Source: Bradyrhizobium paxllaeri (GTDB taxonomy: Bacteria; Pseudomonadota; Alphaproteobacteria; Rhizobiales; Xanthobacteraceae). Taken from it: a stretch of DNA of 64,000 nt. Shown piece after piece: positions 34,534-43,343 of the stretch. Every line of letters starts with the position of its first letter. The first letter of the stretch is position 1. Location: contig NZ_CP042968.1 in assembly GCF_001693515.2 (NCBI RefSeq), positions 3,596,001 to 3,660,000 of the forward strand, in the 5' to 3' direction. Position numbers and translations under genes: made by a program. The notes under the pieces were generated by a model. It did no database searches, was not told the origin of the DNA, and saw only the letters and a list, made by a program, of their open reading frames with translations.

Positions 34534-36354
34534 TTAGTGATTATCCCGCGCCACGCCGACCGTGCCGGCAATATTCTGATAGCGCGTGGCGAGCTCCATG
34601 CAGGCGCCGGTGGCCTGCTGGCCGACGGTCGAGCGATAGACCTCCTGCCACGGCGTCTGGTTGGCCGGGTAGGGGAAGCCGCCCTTGTCCTTCAGCTCGG
34701 CACGACGCTTCTTCAGTTCATCGCTCGTGATCAGGATGTTGGCGTCGCCCTTGTTGAGGTCGATGCGAACCTTGTCGCCGGTCCGCAGGATCGCGAGCCC
34801 GCCGTCGGCGGCAGCTTCCGGCGAGGCGTTGAGGATCGAGGGCGAGCCCGACGTGCCGGATTGCCTGCCGTCGCCGATGCAGGGTAGCGAGAGGATGCCG
34901 CGTTTGATCAGCGCCGCCGGCGGCTGCATGTTCACGACCTCGGCGCCGCCGGGATAGCCGATCGGCCCGGCGCCGCGAATGAACAGCACGCAGTGCTCGT
35001 CGATGTTGAGCGAGGGATCGTCGATCCGGTCGTGATAATCCTCCGGTCCCTCGAACACGATGGCGCGGCCTTCGAACGCATTCGGGTCTTTCGGATTAAC
35101 CAGATAGCGCTCGCGGAATTCCTTCGAAATCACGCTGGTCTTCATGATCGCGGAATCGAACAGGTTGCCGCGAAGCACCAGGAAGCCGGCATCTTTCACC
35201 AGCGGCTTGTCGTAGCTCCAGATCACGTCGCCGTCGGGCTTGGGCGCCTCGCGGCAGTTCTCGCCGATGGTGCGGCCGTTGACCGTAACGGCGTCTTCAT
35301 GGATCCGCTTCTTCGCCATCAATTCGCGCACCACCGACGGCACGCCACCGGCGCGATGATATTCCTCGCCGAGATAGAAGCCGGCCGGCTGCATGTTCAC
35401 CAGCAGCGGGATGTCGTGGCCGTGCTTCTGCCAGTCGTCGATCGAGAGTTCGACGCCGATATGCCGCGCCAGCGCGTTGATGTGGATCGGCGCGTTGGTC
35501 GAGCCGCCGATCGCCGAGTTCACAGCGATGCAGTTCTCGAACGCCTTGCGAGTCAGGATGTCCGAGGGCTTCAAGTCCTCCCAGACCATCTCGACGATCC
35601 GTTTTCCGGTTTCATAGGCGATCTGGCCGCGCTCGCGATAGGGCGCGGGGATCGCCGCGCACCCCGGCAACGACATGCCGAGCGCTTCTGCCAGCGAGTT
35701 CATCGTCGAGGCGGTGCCCATCGTGTTGCAATGGCCGACCGACGGCGCCGAGGAAGCCACGATTTCGATGAACTCGTTGTAGTCGATCTCGCCGGCGGCA
35801 AGCCGCTCGCGTTGTTTCCAGACGATGGTGCCGGACCCGGTGCGTTCTCCGTTGAACCAGCCGTTCAGCATCGGGCCGCCCGAGAGCACGATCGCGGGCA
35901 GATTGACCGTCGCCGCAGCCATCAGGCAAGCCGGCGTGGTTTTGTCGCAGCCGGTGGTCAGCACCACGCCGTCGAGCGGATAGCCGAACAGCACTTCGAC
36001 CAGGCCGAGATAGGCGAGGTTGCGGTCGAGTGCCGCCGTCGGCCGCTTGCCAGTCTCCTGGATCGGATGCGTCGGAAACTCCATCGCGATACCGCCGGCC
36101 GCGCGGATGCCTTCGCGTACCCGGTGCGCCAGTTCGAGATGATGCCGGTTGCACGGCGAGAGGTCGTTGCCGGTCTGGGCGATGCCGATGATCGGCTTGC
36201 CGGATTGCAATTCCTCCCGGGTCAGGCCGTAATTGAGATAGCGCTCGAGATAGAGCGCCGTCATGCCCGGATTGTGCGGGTTGTCGAACCACTCGAGGGA
36301 GCGCAGCCGGCGACCCTTGCCGTTGGTGGCAGTCTTGTTGTCGTTCTTTTTCAT
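34534..36354 (-). CDS. IlvD/Edd family sugar-acid dehydratase (arabonate/xylonate dehydratase-like)
   Basis: 606 residues from ATG 36354, preceded by GGGAGGAACC. It dehydrates an aldonic acid to a 2-keto-3-deoxy acid with an Fe-S cluster. Cluster and metal residues are visible in [28 protein letters not shown] and [20 protein letters not shown]; the catalytic Ser region is [20 protein letters not shown]. Length (about 600) and [20 protein letters not shown] at the N-terminus point to the pentonate/hexonate branch rather than amino-acid IlvD. Neighbouring kinase and aldolase genes take up the product. The precise sugar acid cannot be read from sequence. Confidence 0.92.
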   Translation of the reverse strand: MKKNDNKTATNGKGRRLRSLEWFDNPHNPGMTALYLERYLNYGLTREELQSGKPIIGIAQTGNDLSPCNRHHLELAHRVREGIRAAGGIAMEFPTHPIQETGKRPTAALDRNLAYLGLVEVLFGYPLDGVVLTTGCDKTTPACLMAAATVNLPAIVLSGGPMLNGWFNGERTGSGTIVWKQRERLAAGEIDYNEFIEIVASSAPSVGHCNTMGTASTMNSLAEALGMSLPGCAAIPAPYRERGQIAYETGKRIVEMVWEDLKPSDILTRKAFENCIAVNSAIGGSTNAPIHINALARHIGVELSIDDWQKHGHDIPLLVNMQPAGFYLGEEYHRAGGVPSVVRELMAKKRIHEDAVTVNGRTIGENCREAPKPDGDVIWSYDKPLVKDAGFLVLRGNLFDSAIMKTSVISKEFRERYLVNPKDPNAFEGRAIVFEGPEDYHDRIDDPSLNIDEHCVLFIRGAGPIGYPGGAEVVNMQPPAALIKRGILSLPCIGDGRQSGTSGSPSILNASPEAAADGGLAILRTGDKVRIDLNKGDANILITSDELKKRRAELKDKGGFPYPANQTPWQEVYRSTVGQQATGACMELATRYQNIAGTVGVARDNH

Positions 36355-36493
36355 TGGTTCCTCCCGCGCTGCAAACCCGGTGAGCGGTTCAAATCGAGGC
36401 AGCGATTGCACAATGCTGAAAATTTCATCTGCTGCAAACGCGCTCGTCCGCGCCAATCGGTTTCAGATAAGTCAATCCTAATTCGCCCCAAAA

Positions 36494-36505
36494 GGTAGCG
36501 CTACC
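36494..36505. promoter_or_regulatory. LacI-type operator GGTAGCGCTACC (dehydratase promoter)
   Basis: A perfect 12-bp palindrome with the central CG step typical of LacI/GalR operators, extended by an A on one side (GGTAGCGCTACCA). It lies 140 bases upstream of the dehydratase start and downstream of lacI. A related site is at 37620. Confidence 0.7.
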
Positions 36506-36545
36506 ATTTTCGTCATCCGCTGCGACCTTGTGTCTGGCGTTATCG

Positions 36546-37577
36546 TCACGTGGTTTGCGGCATCGAACTTTCGCGGACCATGAGTTGAAACCCGAGGTCG
36601 AGCACGGGCTCTCGCGGCCGGCGGCCTTCGATCGCGTCGATCACCATGGTGACGGCGTGTCTTCCCATTTCATAGCGGTTGGTCCGCACGCTGGTGAGGG
36701 AGGGGACCGCGGACGCCATGAACTCCAGGTCGTTGAAGCCGACGATCGCCAGGTCGCGCGGTACTGCGATCTGGCGGCGCTGGCATTCGAACAGCACGCC
36801 GAGCGCCAGGTCGTCGTTGACGCAGAATACGGCGTCGATCTCGGCCGCCCGCGTCAGAAGATCGGCGAACAACGTCCCGCCAAGCGTGACGGTCGTCGGC
36901 ACCGACGTGGTGACGACGAGGTTCGGATCGAACAGGGATGCCGCCTTCATGGCATCACGATACCCTTCGAACCGCCGCTGCACGCGCGGATCCATTCGTG
37001 CGCCGAGAAATCCGATGCGGCGGTGTCCTTGCTCCAGGATGTGCGAGATCGCGGCAAAACTGGCATCGTAATGCGAAAAGCCGACCATCATGTCGACCGG
37101 GCTGTCGCCGATCTCCATGATTTGCGTGACCGGGCAATTCATCGACTCCAGGATCGTGCGCGATTCCGCGGTCTGATTGATGCCCGTAACGATCAGCCCT
37201 GCGGGCTTCTGCGCCCGAAACAGCCGCAGCAGCTTTTCCTCCTGCAGGATGCTGTAGCGCGTGTTGGCAAGCTGAATCGAGTAGCGGCTGCCTTCGGATG
37301 AATCGTAGATGCCGCGCAACACATCGGCGAATACGTTGTTGGTGAGGGACGGAATCACGACACCGATGACTTCGGTGCGGTGCGAGGCGAGTGCGCGCGC
37401 GGCGAGATTGGGAACGTAACCCAGTTCCTTCACGGCGCTATCGACGCGTTCCCGCTTGCTCTCCGACAGCGCTTCGGGGTTCCTGAAAAAACGCGATGCC
37501 GTGATGGGACTGACGCCAGCGAGCTTGGCGACCTCGGTGAGGCGGATTTTGCCAGACTTTGTCTGTTTTCGTCCCAT
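36546..37577 (-). CDS. LacI family transcriptional regulator
   Basis: 343 residues from ATG 37577; upstream codons in this frame run into the promoter region. The LacI helix-turn-helix is at residues 10-55: IRLTEVAKLAGVSPITASRFFRNPEALS (key part VAKLAGVSPITASRFF). A periplasmic-binding-like sugar domain follows (RTEVIGVVIPSLTNNVFADV, GFNDLEFMASAVPSLTSVR). The sequence is closest to the gluconate-operon branch of LacI (GntR-like). It sits between the dehydratase and transporter operons, each with a GGTAGCGCTACC-type site, so it likely represses both until a sugar acid binds. Confidence 0.94.
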   Translation of the reverse strand: MGRKQTKSGKIRLTEVAKLAGVSPITASRFFRNPEALSESKRERVDSAVKELGYVPNLAARALASHRTEVIGVVIPSLTNNVFADVLRGIYDSSEGSRYSIQLANTRYSILQEEKLLRLFRAQKPAGLIVTGINQTAESRTILESMNCPVTQIMEIGDSPVDMMVGFSHYDASFAAISHILEQGHRRIGFLGARMDPRVQRRFEGYRDAMKAASLFDPNLVVTTSVPTTVTLGGTLFADLLTRAAEIDAVFCVNDDLALGVLFECQRRQIAVPRDLAIVGFNDLEFMASAVPSLTSVRTNRYEMGRHAVTMVIDAIEGRRPREPVLDLGFQLMVRESSMPQTT

Positions 37578-37619
37578 CTTGCGCTCATACCACAACAAAT
37601 TAGACGTTTGAACAATTAT

Positions 37620-37633
37620 TGACAGCGCTACCA
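37620..37633. promoter_or_regulatory. LacI-type operator TGACAGCGCTACCA (lacI/transporter promoter region)
   Basis: Shares the AGCGCTACCA half with the site at 36494; the left half TGACAGC differs from TGGTAGC at two positions. It lies 43 bases upstream of lacI and 137 bases upstream of the ABC operon, suiting control of both divergent transcripts. Confidence 0.6.
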
Positions 37634-37770
37634 TCGGATTGCTAAAAACCGCCAAACTGCGGATGATAATGACCGTTGAATTCGGCTTCCGGCATTAGAG
37701 TCGAAAAGACAGCAAGGCGTCGCCGCCCGCTTGTGGCGCCAATAACAGACAATGAGGGGAGTGAATTCGA

Positions 37771-38838
37771 ATGTCGTCGGTACAGATTCGCGACGTGCGC
37801 AAGTCGTTCGGCAATTTTGAAGTTTTGCACGGCGTGTCGATTCCGATCGAGGATGGCGAATTCGTCGTGCTGGTCGGCCCCTCCGGTTGCGGCAAATCGA
37901 CCTTGTTGCGGATGCTCGCGGGCCTCGAGAACATCACCTCCGGAACGATTTCGATCGGCGACCGCGTGGTCAACAATGTCCAGCCCAAAGAGCGCGACAT
38001 TGCCATGGTGTTCCAGAACTACGCGCTCTATCCGCACATGACCGTCGCCGACAATATGGGCTTCTCGCTCAAGCTGCGCGGCGCGAAGCCCGAGGAGATC
38101 TCGACCGGCGTCAAGCGTGCCGCTGAAATCCTCGCACTGACCCCGCTGCTCGACCGCTATCCGCGGCAGTTGTCGGGCGGTCAGCGCCAGCGCGTCGCCA
38201 TGGGCCGCGCCATCGTGCGCGATCCGCAGGTGTTCCTGTTCGACGAACCTCTGTCCAACCTCGACGCCAAGCTCCGTGTCGCGATGCGCACCGAGATCAA
38301 GGAATTGCACCAGCGGCTGAAGACCACCACCGTCTACGTCACCCACGACCAGATCGAAGCCATGACCATGGCTGACAAGATCGTCGTGATGCATGACGGC
38401 ATCGTCGAGCAGATGGGCACCCCGCTCGAACTCTATGACACCCCTGCCAACCAGTTCGTTGCGGGCTTCATCGGTTCGCCGGCGATGAACTTCCTCAAGG
38501 GCAAGGTGAAGTCGAACGGCAGCGCCGGGTTCGAGGGACCGAACGGCGTCAAGCTGCCGCTGGAAACGGCGCCCGCCAATTCCGAGGGCCAGCCGGCGGT
38601 CTACGGCGTGCGGCCCGAACATTTCACCATCGCCGATGACGGCGCCGAAGCCGAGATCGTGGTGGTCGAGCCGACCGGTTCGGAAACCCAGGTCTTCGCC
38701 AAGCTCGGCGGAGAGCAGGTGGTCGCCGTGTTCCGCGAGCGGCATCAATTCAGTCCGGGCGACAAGGTCCGGCTCAAGCCGGATCCGTCACTCGTGCATC
38801 TGTTCGACGAGACGACGGGCAAGCGACTGAATGGCTGA
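37771..38838 (+). CDS. Sugar ABC transporter ATP-binding protein (UgpC/MalK family)
   Basis: 355 residues. Walker A GPSGCGKST, Q-loop MVFQNYALYPHMTV, signature LSGGQRQRVAMGRAIV, Walker B VFLFDEPLSNLDAKLR and switch VTHDQIEAM are all present. A C-terminal TOBE/MOI domain (about residues 240-355, including YGVRPEHF) is the regulatory half of the CUT1 family. ATG 37771 follows GAGGGGAG. First gene of the plus-strand transport and catabolism operon. Confidence 0.95.
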   Translation: MSSVQIRDVRKSFGNFEVLHGVSIPIEDGEFVVLVGPSGCGKSTLLRMLAGLENITSGTISIGDRVVNNVQPKERDIAMVFQNYALYPHMTVADNMGFSLKLRGAKPEEISTGVKRAAEILALTPLLDRYPRQLSGGQRQRVAMGRAIVRDPQVFLFDEPLSNLDAKLRVAMRTEIKELHQRLKTTTVYVTHDQIEAMTMADKIVVMHDGIVEQMGTPLELYDTPANQFVAGFIGSPAMNFLKGKVKSNGSAGFEGPNGVKLPLETAPANSEGQPAVYGVRPEHFTIADDGAEAEIVVVEPTGSETQVFAKLGGEQVVAVFRERHQFSPGDKVRLKPDPSLVHLFDETTGKRLNG

Positions 38839-38889
38839 GTAATAAGTGGCTGAGCAATAACTAAAAAATATTCAAAGGGAGGATGGACC

Positions 38890-40209
38890 ATGCATGACTT
38901 TACCCGCCGCTCTCTGCTTCAGGGGGGCACCGCGTTAGCAGCGGCCGGCGCATTGACCGGACCGGCACTGTTCGATTTCGCCAAGGCCTGGGCACAGGCC
39001 GCGCCATGGAAGCCGGAATCTGGCGCCAAGCTGACGGTGATGCGCTGGAGGCGCTTCGTGCCGGCGGAAGATGAAGCCTTCAACGCCATGGTCGCCGCGT
39101 TCAAGTCCGCGACCGGCGTCGAGATGAACGTGTTCAGCGAGGCCTTCGAGGACGTGCAGCCGAAGGCGTCGGTCTCGGCCAATACGGGTTCGGGCCTCGA
39201 TCTGGTCTGGGGCCTGCATACGCTGCCGCAACTCTTCCCCACCAAGGTGCTGAAGATGAACGACGTTGCCGATTACCTCGGCAAGAAATACGGCGGCTGG
39301 ACCGACGCGGCGCAGAAGACCTGCATGCTGGGCAACGACTGGCTCGGCATTCCCGTCGCCACCATCGGCGGCTACATGACCTACCGCAAGTCGGCGACCG
39401 ACAAGGCGGGATTCAAGGAGTTCCCGAAGGATTTCCCGGGCTTCCTCGAAATGTGCAAGGCGCTGAAGGCGAACAATACGCCCGCCGGTTTTGCGCTCGG
39501 TCACGCCACCGGCGACGCCAACGGCTGGCTGCACTGGATCCTGTGGGGCCACAACGCCTGGACCGTCGACAAAGACGACAAGGTCATCATCAACTCGCCG
39601 GAGACGGCGAAGGCGCTGGAATATTGCAAGGCGCTTTCCGATACCTTCATTCCCGGCACCGCGTCGTGGAATGACGGCTCCAACAACAAGGCGTTCCTCG
39701 CGGGCGAACTGTTCTGCACCGCGAACGGCATCTCGATCTACGTCGCCGCCAAGGACGACCCGACCAAGAAGGAACTGACCGAGGATACCTATCACGCGCT
39801 ATATCCTGTCGGTCCGATCGGTAAGCCGACCGAACTGCAACTCGCGGTGCCGATCCTGGCGTTCAACTTCACCAAATATCCGAACGCCGCAAAGGCCTTT
39901 GTTGCCTTCATGCTGGAGAAGGAAAACTACGACAAATGGTTGACCGGCGCGCGGGGCTATCTCACCCAGACGCTGAACGCCTACGAAACTTCGCCGGTCT
40001 GGACCGCCGATCCGAAGAATGCGTATTTCGCCCAGGCCTCCAAACGCGCGCTGCCGGCCTCCGGTATCGGCAAGGTCGGCGAGAAGGCGGCGACCGCGAT
40101 CGCCGACTTCGTCGTGGTCGACATGTTTGCCAACTACTGCACCGGCTCCAAGGATGCCAAGACTGCCATGGCGGAGGCCGAGCGGCAGTTGAAGCGTATC
40201 TATCGCTAA
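38890..40209 (+). CDS. Sugar ABC transporter substrate-binding protein (CUT1 type)
   Basis: 439 residues. The N-terminus MHDFTRRSLLQGGTALAAAG is a twin-arginine (Tat) signal, cleaved near AWA-QAA, so the protein is probably exported folded. The mature part is a type II periplasmic sugar-binding fold with FEDVQPKASVSANTGSGLDL (key part QPKASVSANTGSGLD) and many Trp residues that can stack on sugars. Lies 51 bases after the ATPase gene. The ligand is presumably a sugar or sugar acid fed to the dehydratase pathway. Confidence 0.93.
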   Translation: MHDFTRRSLLQGGTALAAAGALTGPALFDFAKAWAQAAPWKPESGAKLTVMRWRRFVPAEDEAFNAMVAAFKSATGVEMNVFSEAFEDVQPKASVSANTGSGLDLVWGLHTLPQLFPTKVLKMNDVADYLGKKYGGWTDAAQKTCMLGNDWLGIPVATIGGYMTYRKSATDKAGFKEFPKDFPGFLEMCKALKANNTPAGFALGHATGDANGWLHWILWGHNAWTVDKDDKVIINSPETAKALEYCKALSDTFIPGTASWNDGSNNKAFLAGELFCTANGISIYVAAKDDPTKKELTEDTYHALYPVGPIGKPTELQLAVPILAFNFTKYPNAAKAFVAFMLEKENYDKWLTGARGYLTQTLNAYETSPVWTADPKNAYFAQASKRALPASGIGKVGEKAATAIADFVVVDMFANYCTGSKDAKTAMAEAERQLKRIYR

Positions 40210-40219
40210 GAGTTGAAAG

Positions 40220-40244
40220 CGGGCGGCGGCTCGTCCGCCGCCCG
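40220..40244 (+). terminator. Intergenic hairpin after the sugar-binding protein gene (attenuator-like)
   Basis: Perfect 10-bp GC-rich arms CGGGCGGCGG / CCGCCGCCCG around CTCGT, 10 bases after the binding-protein stop and 67 before the permease start. No T-run follows. Likely protects the upstream mRNA or attenuates. Confidence 0.6.
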
Positions 40245-40311
40245 TTCGAACTAGGCTAACGGGACACGCCCAGAATATCGCCAGGATCGGCTGGCCCAAG
40301 GAAACTGGCTC

Positions 40312-41265
40312 ATGGCTGACATCGCACTCACGCCGGCAAAATCGCAGATCCGCGAAGCGACGTCGTGGGACCAGCTCAAGCACAACAGGAACTGGCTCGG
40401 CTTCTGGTTCATGGTGCCGGCGATGGCGTTCCTGATCCTGTTCTTGGCCTATCCGCTGGGCCTGGGCATCTGGCTCTCCTTCACCGACACCAAGATCGGC
40501 AGGGTCGGTCAGTTCATCGGCTACGAGAACTACGAGTGGCTGTGGGACGACGGGGTGTTCTGGCTGTCGGTGTTCAACACGCTGCTCTACACGTTCCTCG
40601 CCAGCGCCATCAAATTCGGCATCGGCCTTTATCTAGCGTTGCTGCTCAACGAGAACATGCCGTTCAAGGCGATGCTGCGCGCCGCGGTGCTGATCCCCTT
40701 CATCGTGCCGACGGTGCTCTCGGCGCTGGCGTTCTGGTGGATCTTCGATTCCCAATTCTCGATCATCTCATGGTCGCTGAAGCAGATGGGCCTGATCACC
40801 CAGAACATTAATTTCCTCGGCGACACGACCTGGGCCCGGATCTGCGTGATCTTCGCCAATATCTGGCGCGGCGTGCCGTTCGTCGCGATCACGCTGCTCG
40901 CCGGCCTGCAGACGGTGTCGCCCTCGCTCTACGAGGCGGCGACGCTCGACGGCGCATCGCGCTGGCAGATGTTCCGCCACATCACCTATCCCTTGCTCAC
41001 GCCGATCATTGCGGTTGTGATGACTTTCTCGGTGCTGTTCACCTTCACCGACTTCCAGCTGATCTGGGCGATGACCCGCGGCGGCCCGGTCAACGCGACG
41101 CACCTGATGGCCACCTTGTCCTATCAGCGCGCGATCATCGGCGGCCAACTCGGCGAGGGTGCCGCGATTGCAAGCGCCATGATCCCGTTCCTGCTCGCCG
41201 CCATCATGATCTCCTGGTTCGGATTGCAACGCCGCAAGTGGCAGCAGGGAGAGAACAATGACTGA
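40312..41265 (+). CDS. Sugar ABC transporter permease (MalF-like, CUT1)
   Basis: 317 residues, six main membrane segments. The EAA loop YEAATLDGASRWQMFRHITYPLL (key part EAATLDGASRWQMF) contacts the ATPase. The C-terminus ends QRRKWQQGENND; the last bases overlap a start codon for a hybrid micro-ORF because of a 44-bp repeat. ATG 40312 follows AAGGAAACTGGCTC. Confidence 0.94.
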   Translation: MADIALTPAKSQIREATSWDQLKHNRNWLGFWFMVPAMAFLILFLAYPLGLGIWLSFTDTKIGRVGQFIGYENYEWLWDDGVFWLSVFNTLLYTFLASAIKFGIGLYLALLLNENMPFKAMLRAAVLIPFIVPTVLSALAFWWIFDSQFSIISWSLKQMGLITQNINFLGDTTWARICVIFANIWRGVPFVAITLLAGLQTVSPSLYEAATLDGASRWQMFRHITYPLLTPIIAVVMTFSVLFTFTDFQLIWAMTRGGPVNATHLMATLSYQRAIIGGQLGEGAAIASAMIPFLLAAIMISWFGLQRRKWQQGENND

Positions 41266-41361
41266 TCTCCGTATCGCTGCATCTTATTTGGCGCGAACGG
41301 GGCAAGCCCCGCGCGCGCAACGCCGCAAGTGGCAGCAGGGAGAAAACAATGACTGATCTCC
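41227..41361 (+). repeat. 44-bp direct repeat flanking a 47-bp spacer at the permease junction
   Basis: Copy 1 (41227-41270) spans the end of permease 1 and a start codon; copy 2 (41318-41361) spans the ribosome binding site and start of permease 2. They differ at one base (GAGAGAAC versus GAGAAAAC). The 47-bp spacer is not repeated on either side and contains CGGGGC-AA-GCCCCG. The ancestral arrangement was probably an 8-base ATGACTGA overlap of the two genes. Confidence 0.85.
41258..41356 (+). other. Hybrid 32-codon micro-ORF between the permease genes
   Basis: The ATG in repeat copy 1 keeps the permease-2 ribosome binding site (CAGGGAGAGAACA) and encodes MTDL, the first residues of permease 2. 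It then reads through the spacer and ends QRRKWQQGENND, the last residues of permease 1, with its TGA overlapping the true permease-2 start at 41349. It is created by the repeat. It may act as a translational coupler or be a by-product; no function is claimed. Confidence 0.5.
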
Positions 41362-42275
41362 CGACCACGCACGTCAATCTCAAGGGTGTGCTGACGTCTT
41401 CCGCGCCGACCGCAGACCATTCCGAGGGCATGAGCTATCTGCAGTCGGTACCGCGCCGGCTGGTGACGCTCTATTTGCCGCTGTCGATCATTGTGTTCGT
41501 GCTGCTGTTCCCGTTCTACTGGATGGCACTCACCGCCGTGAAGCCGGACGCGCAGCTCCTGGATATGGATACCTACAGCCCGTTCTGGACGTGGAATCCG
41601 ACTTTCAAGCACTTCTACAAGCTGCTGTTCGAAAGCCATTATCCGATGTGGCTGTGGAACACGATGTATGTGGCGGTCTGCGCTACCTTCCTGTCGATCG
41701 TCGCCAGCGTGCTCGCCGCCTATGCGATCGTGCGGCTGCGCTACAGGGGCGCCAACCTGGTCGGTGGCCTGATCTTCCTCGCCTACCTTGTGCCGCCGTC
41801 GATCCTGTTCATTCCGCTCGCCACCGTCGTATTCCAGTACGGCCTGTTCGACTCGCCCTTAGCGCTGATCCTGACCTATCCGACCATTCTGATCCCGTTC
41901 TCGACCTGGCTCTTGATGGGCTACTTCAAGACCATCCCGTTCGAGCTGGAGGAATGCGCCTTGATCGACGGCGCCAGCCGCTGGCAGATTTTGATCAAGA
42001 TCGTGCTTCCGCTGGCGATACCCGGTCTGATATCGGCCTTCATTTTCTGCTTCACGCTGTGCTGGAACGAATTCATCTATGCGCTCACCTTCCTTCAATC
42101 GGTGCAGAACAAGACGGTGCCCGTCGCGATCGTCAACGAGTTCGTTGATGGCGACGTCTATCGCTGGGGTTCGCTGATGGCGGGCGCGCTGGCGGGCTCC
42201 TTGCCGCTCGTCATCCTTTACGCCTTCTTCGTCGAGCATTATGTGTCGGCCATGACGGGAGCCGTGAAAGAGTAG
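41349..42275 (+). CDS. Sugar ABC transporter permease (MalG-like, CUT1)
   Basis: 308 residues. About six membrane segments, beginning with VTLYLPLSIIVFVLLFPFYW, and the EAA loop EECALIDGASRWQILIKIVLPL (key part EECALIDGASRWQI). FTLCWNEFIYALTFL and a C-terminus ending FFVEHYVSAMTGAVKE are standard for MalG-type subunits. Pairs with the permease at 40312. Its start codon and leader are duplicated 91 bp upstream. Confidence 0.94.
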   Translation: MTDLPTTHVNLKGVLTSSAPTADHSEGMSYLQSVPRRLVTLYLPLSIIVFVLLFPFYWMALTAVKPDAQLLDMDTYSPFWTWNPTFKHFYKLLFESHYPMWLWNTMYVAVCATFLSIVASVLAAYAIVRLRYRGANLVGGLIFLAYLVPPSILFIPLATVVFQYGLFDSPLALILTYPTILIPFSTWLLMGYFKTIPFELEECALIDGASRWQILIKIVLPLAIPGLISAFIFCFTLCWNEFIYALTFLQSVQNKTVPVAIVNEFVDGDVYRWGSLMAGALAGSLPLVILYAFFVEHYVSAMTGAVKE

Positions 42276-42323
42276 GCGCTCGAGGCCCGTGTCGTATAAC
42301 AGGGTTCAAAAAGGAGACGGGTC

Positions 42324-43310
42324 TTGCACGTTCTGATTCTCGGCGCCGCCGGCATGGTGGGCCGCAAGCTGACCGACCGGTTGCTACGCGACGGCCGCCT
42401 CGGCAGCGGCGAAATCACCCGCATGACGCTGCACGACGTGGTGGCGCCCACCAAGCCGGCTAACGCGTCGATCCCGATCGAGGTCGTGGCTTCCGATTTT
42501 GCCGATGCCGGCGCCGCGGCGCAGCTGATTGCCGGTCGTCCCGAAGTGATCTTTCATCTCGCCGCGATCGTCTCGGGCGAGGCGGAAGCCGAGTTCGACA
42601 AGGGCTACCGGATCAATCTCGACGGCACCCGCCATCTGATCGACGCCATCCGCCATGCCGGCGGCGGCTACAAGCCGCGGCTGGTGTTCACGTCCTCGAT
42701 CGCGGTGTTCGGCGCGCCGTTCCCGGAGAAGATCGGCGACGAGTTCTTCCATACGCCGCTGACGAGCTACGGCACGCAGAAATCGATCTGCGAACTCCTG
42801 ATCAACGACTACACGCGCAAGGGTCTGCTCGACGGCATCTCGATCCGCCTGCCGACGATCTGCGTGCGGCCGGGCAAGCCGAACAAGGCGGCGTCCGGCT
42901 TCTTCTCCAACATCATCCGCGAGCCGCTGGCGGGCGAGGAGGCGATCCTGCCGGTGTCCGAGGATGTCCGGCACTGGCACGCCTCGCCGAAATCGGCGGT
43001 CGGCTTTCTGGTCCACGCCGGCACGATGGATCTCGACGCGATGGGGCCGCGGCGCAATCTCAGCATGCCCGGCATGTCCGTGACCGTCGGTGAGCAGATC
43101 GCAGCACTCGACCGCGTCGCCGGCAAGAACGTCACCGCGCGCATCAAGCGCGTGCCCGATCCGACCATCATCGGCATCGTCTCGGGTTGGCCGCGCGATT
43201 TCTCCACCGACCGCGCGCTCAAGCTCGGCTTTACGACGGCCGAGAAGACGTTCGACGACATCATCCGGATCCACATCGAGGATGAACTCGGCGGCAAGTT
43301 CGCAGGCTGA
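42324..43310 (+). CDS. NAD-dependent epimerase/dehydratase family protein, D-erythronate dehydrogenase (DenD)-like
   Basis: 328 residues from a TTG start with AAGGAGACGGGTC before it. Extended SDR: GAAGMVGRKL (NAD loop), VIFHLAAIVSGEAEAEFDKGY, TSSIAVFG with the catalytic Ser, and YGTQKSICELLI with Tyr and Lys. The VSGEAEAEFDKGYRINLDGT wording is that of the DenD/D-erythronate dehydrogenase group, which oxidises 2-hydroxy groups of sugar acids. The partners of the erythronate pathway (OtnC, OtnI) are absent, so here it may act on a longer sugar acid or lactone route. It sits 48 bases after the permease gene, in the same operon. Confidence 0.85.
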   Translation: MHVLILGAAGMVGRKLTDRLLRDGRLGSGEITRMTLHDVVAPTKPANASIPIEVVASDFADAGAAAQLIAGRPEVIFHLAAIVSGEAEAEFDKGYRINLDGTRHLIDAIRHAGGGYKPRLVFTSSIAVFGAPFPEKIGDEFFHTPLTSYGTQKSICELLINDYTRKGLLDGISIRLPTICVRPGKPNKAASGFFSNIIREPLAGEEAILPVSEDVRHWHASPKSAVGFLVHAGTMDLDAMGPRRNLSMPGMSVTVGEQIAALDRVAGKNVTARIKRVPDPTIIGIVSGWPRDFSTDRALKLGFTTAEKTFDDIIRIHIEDELGGKFAG

Positions 43311-43343
43311 CGTGACTTCACGTTTCCCAGCGTGGATGCGGTC

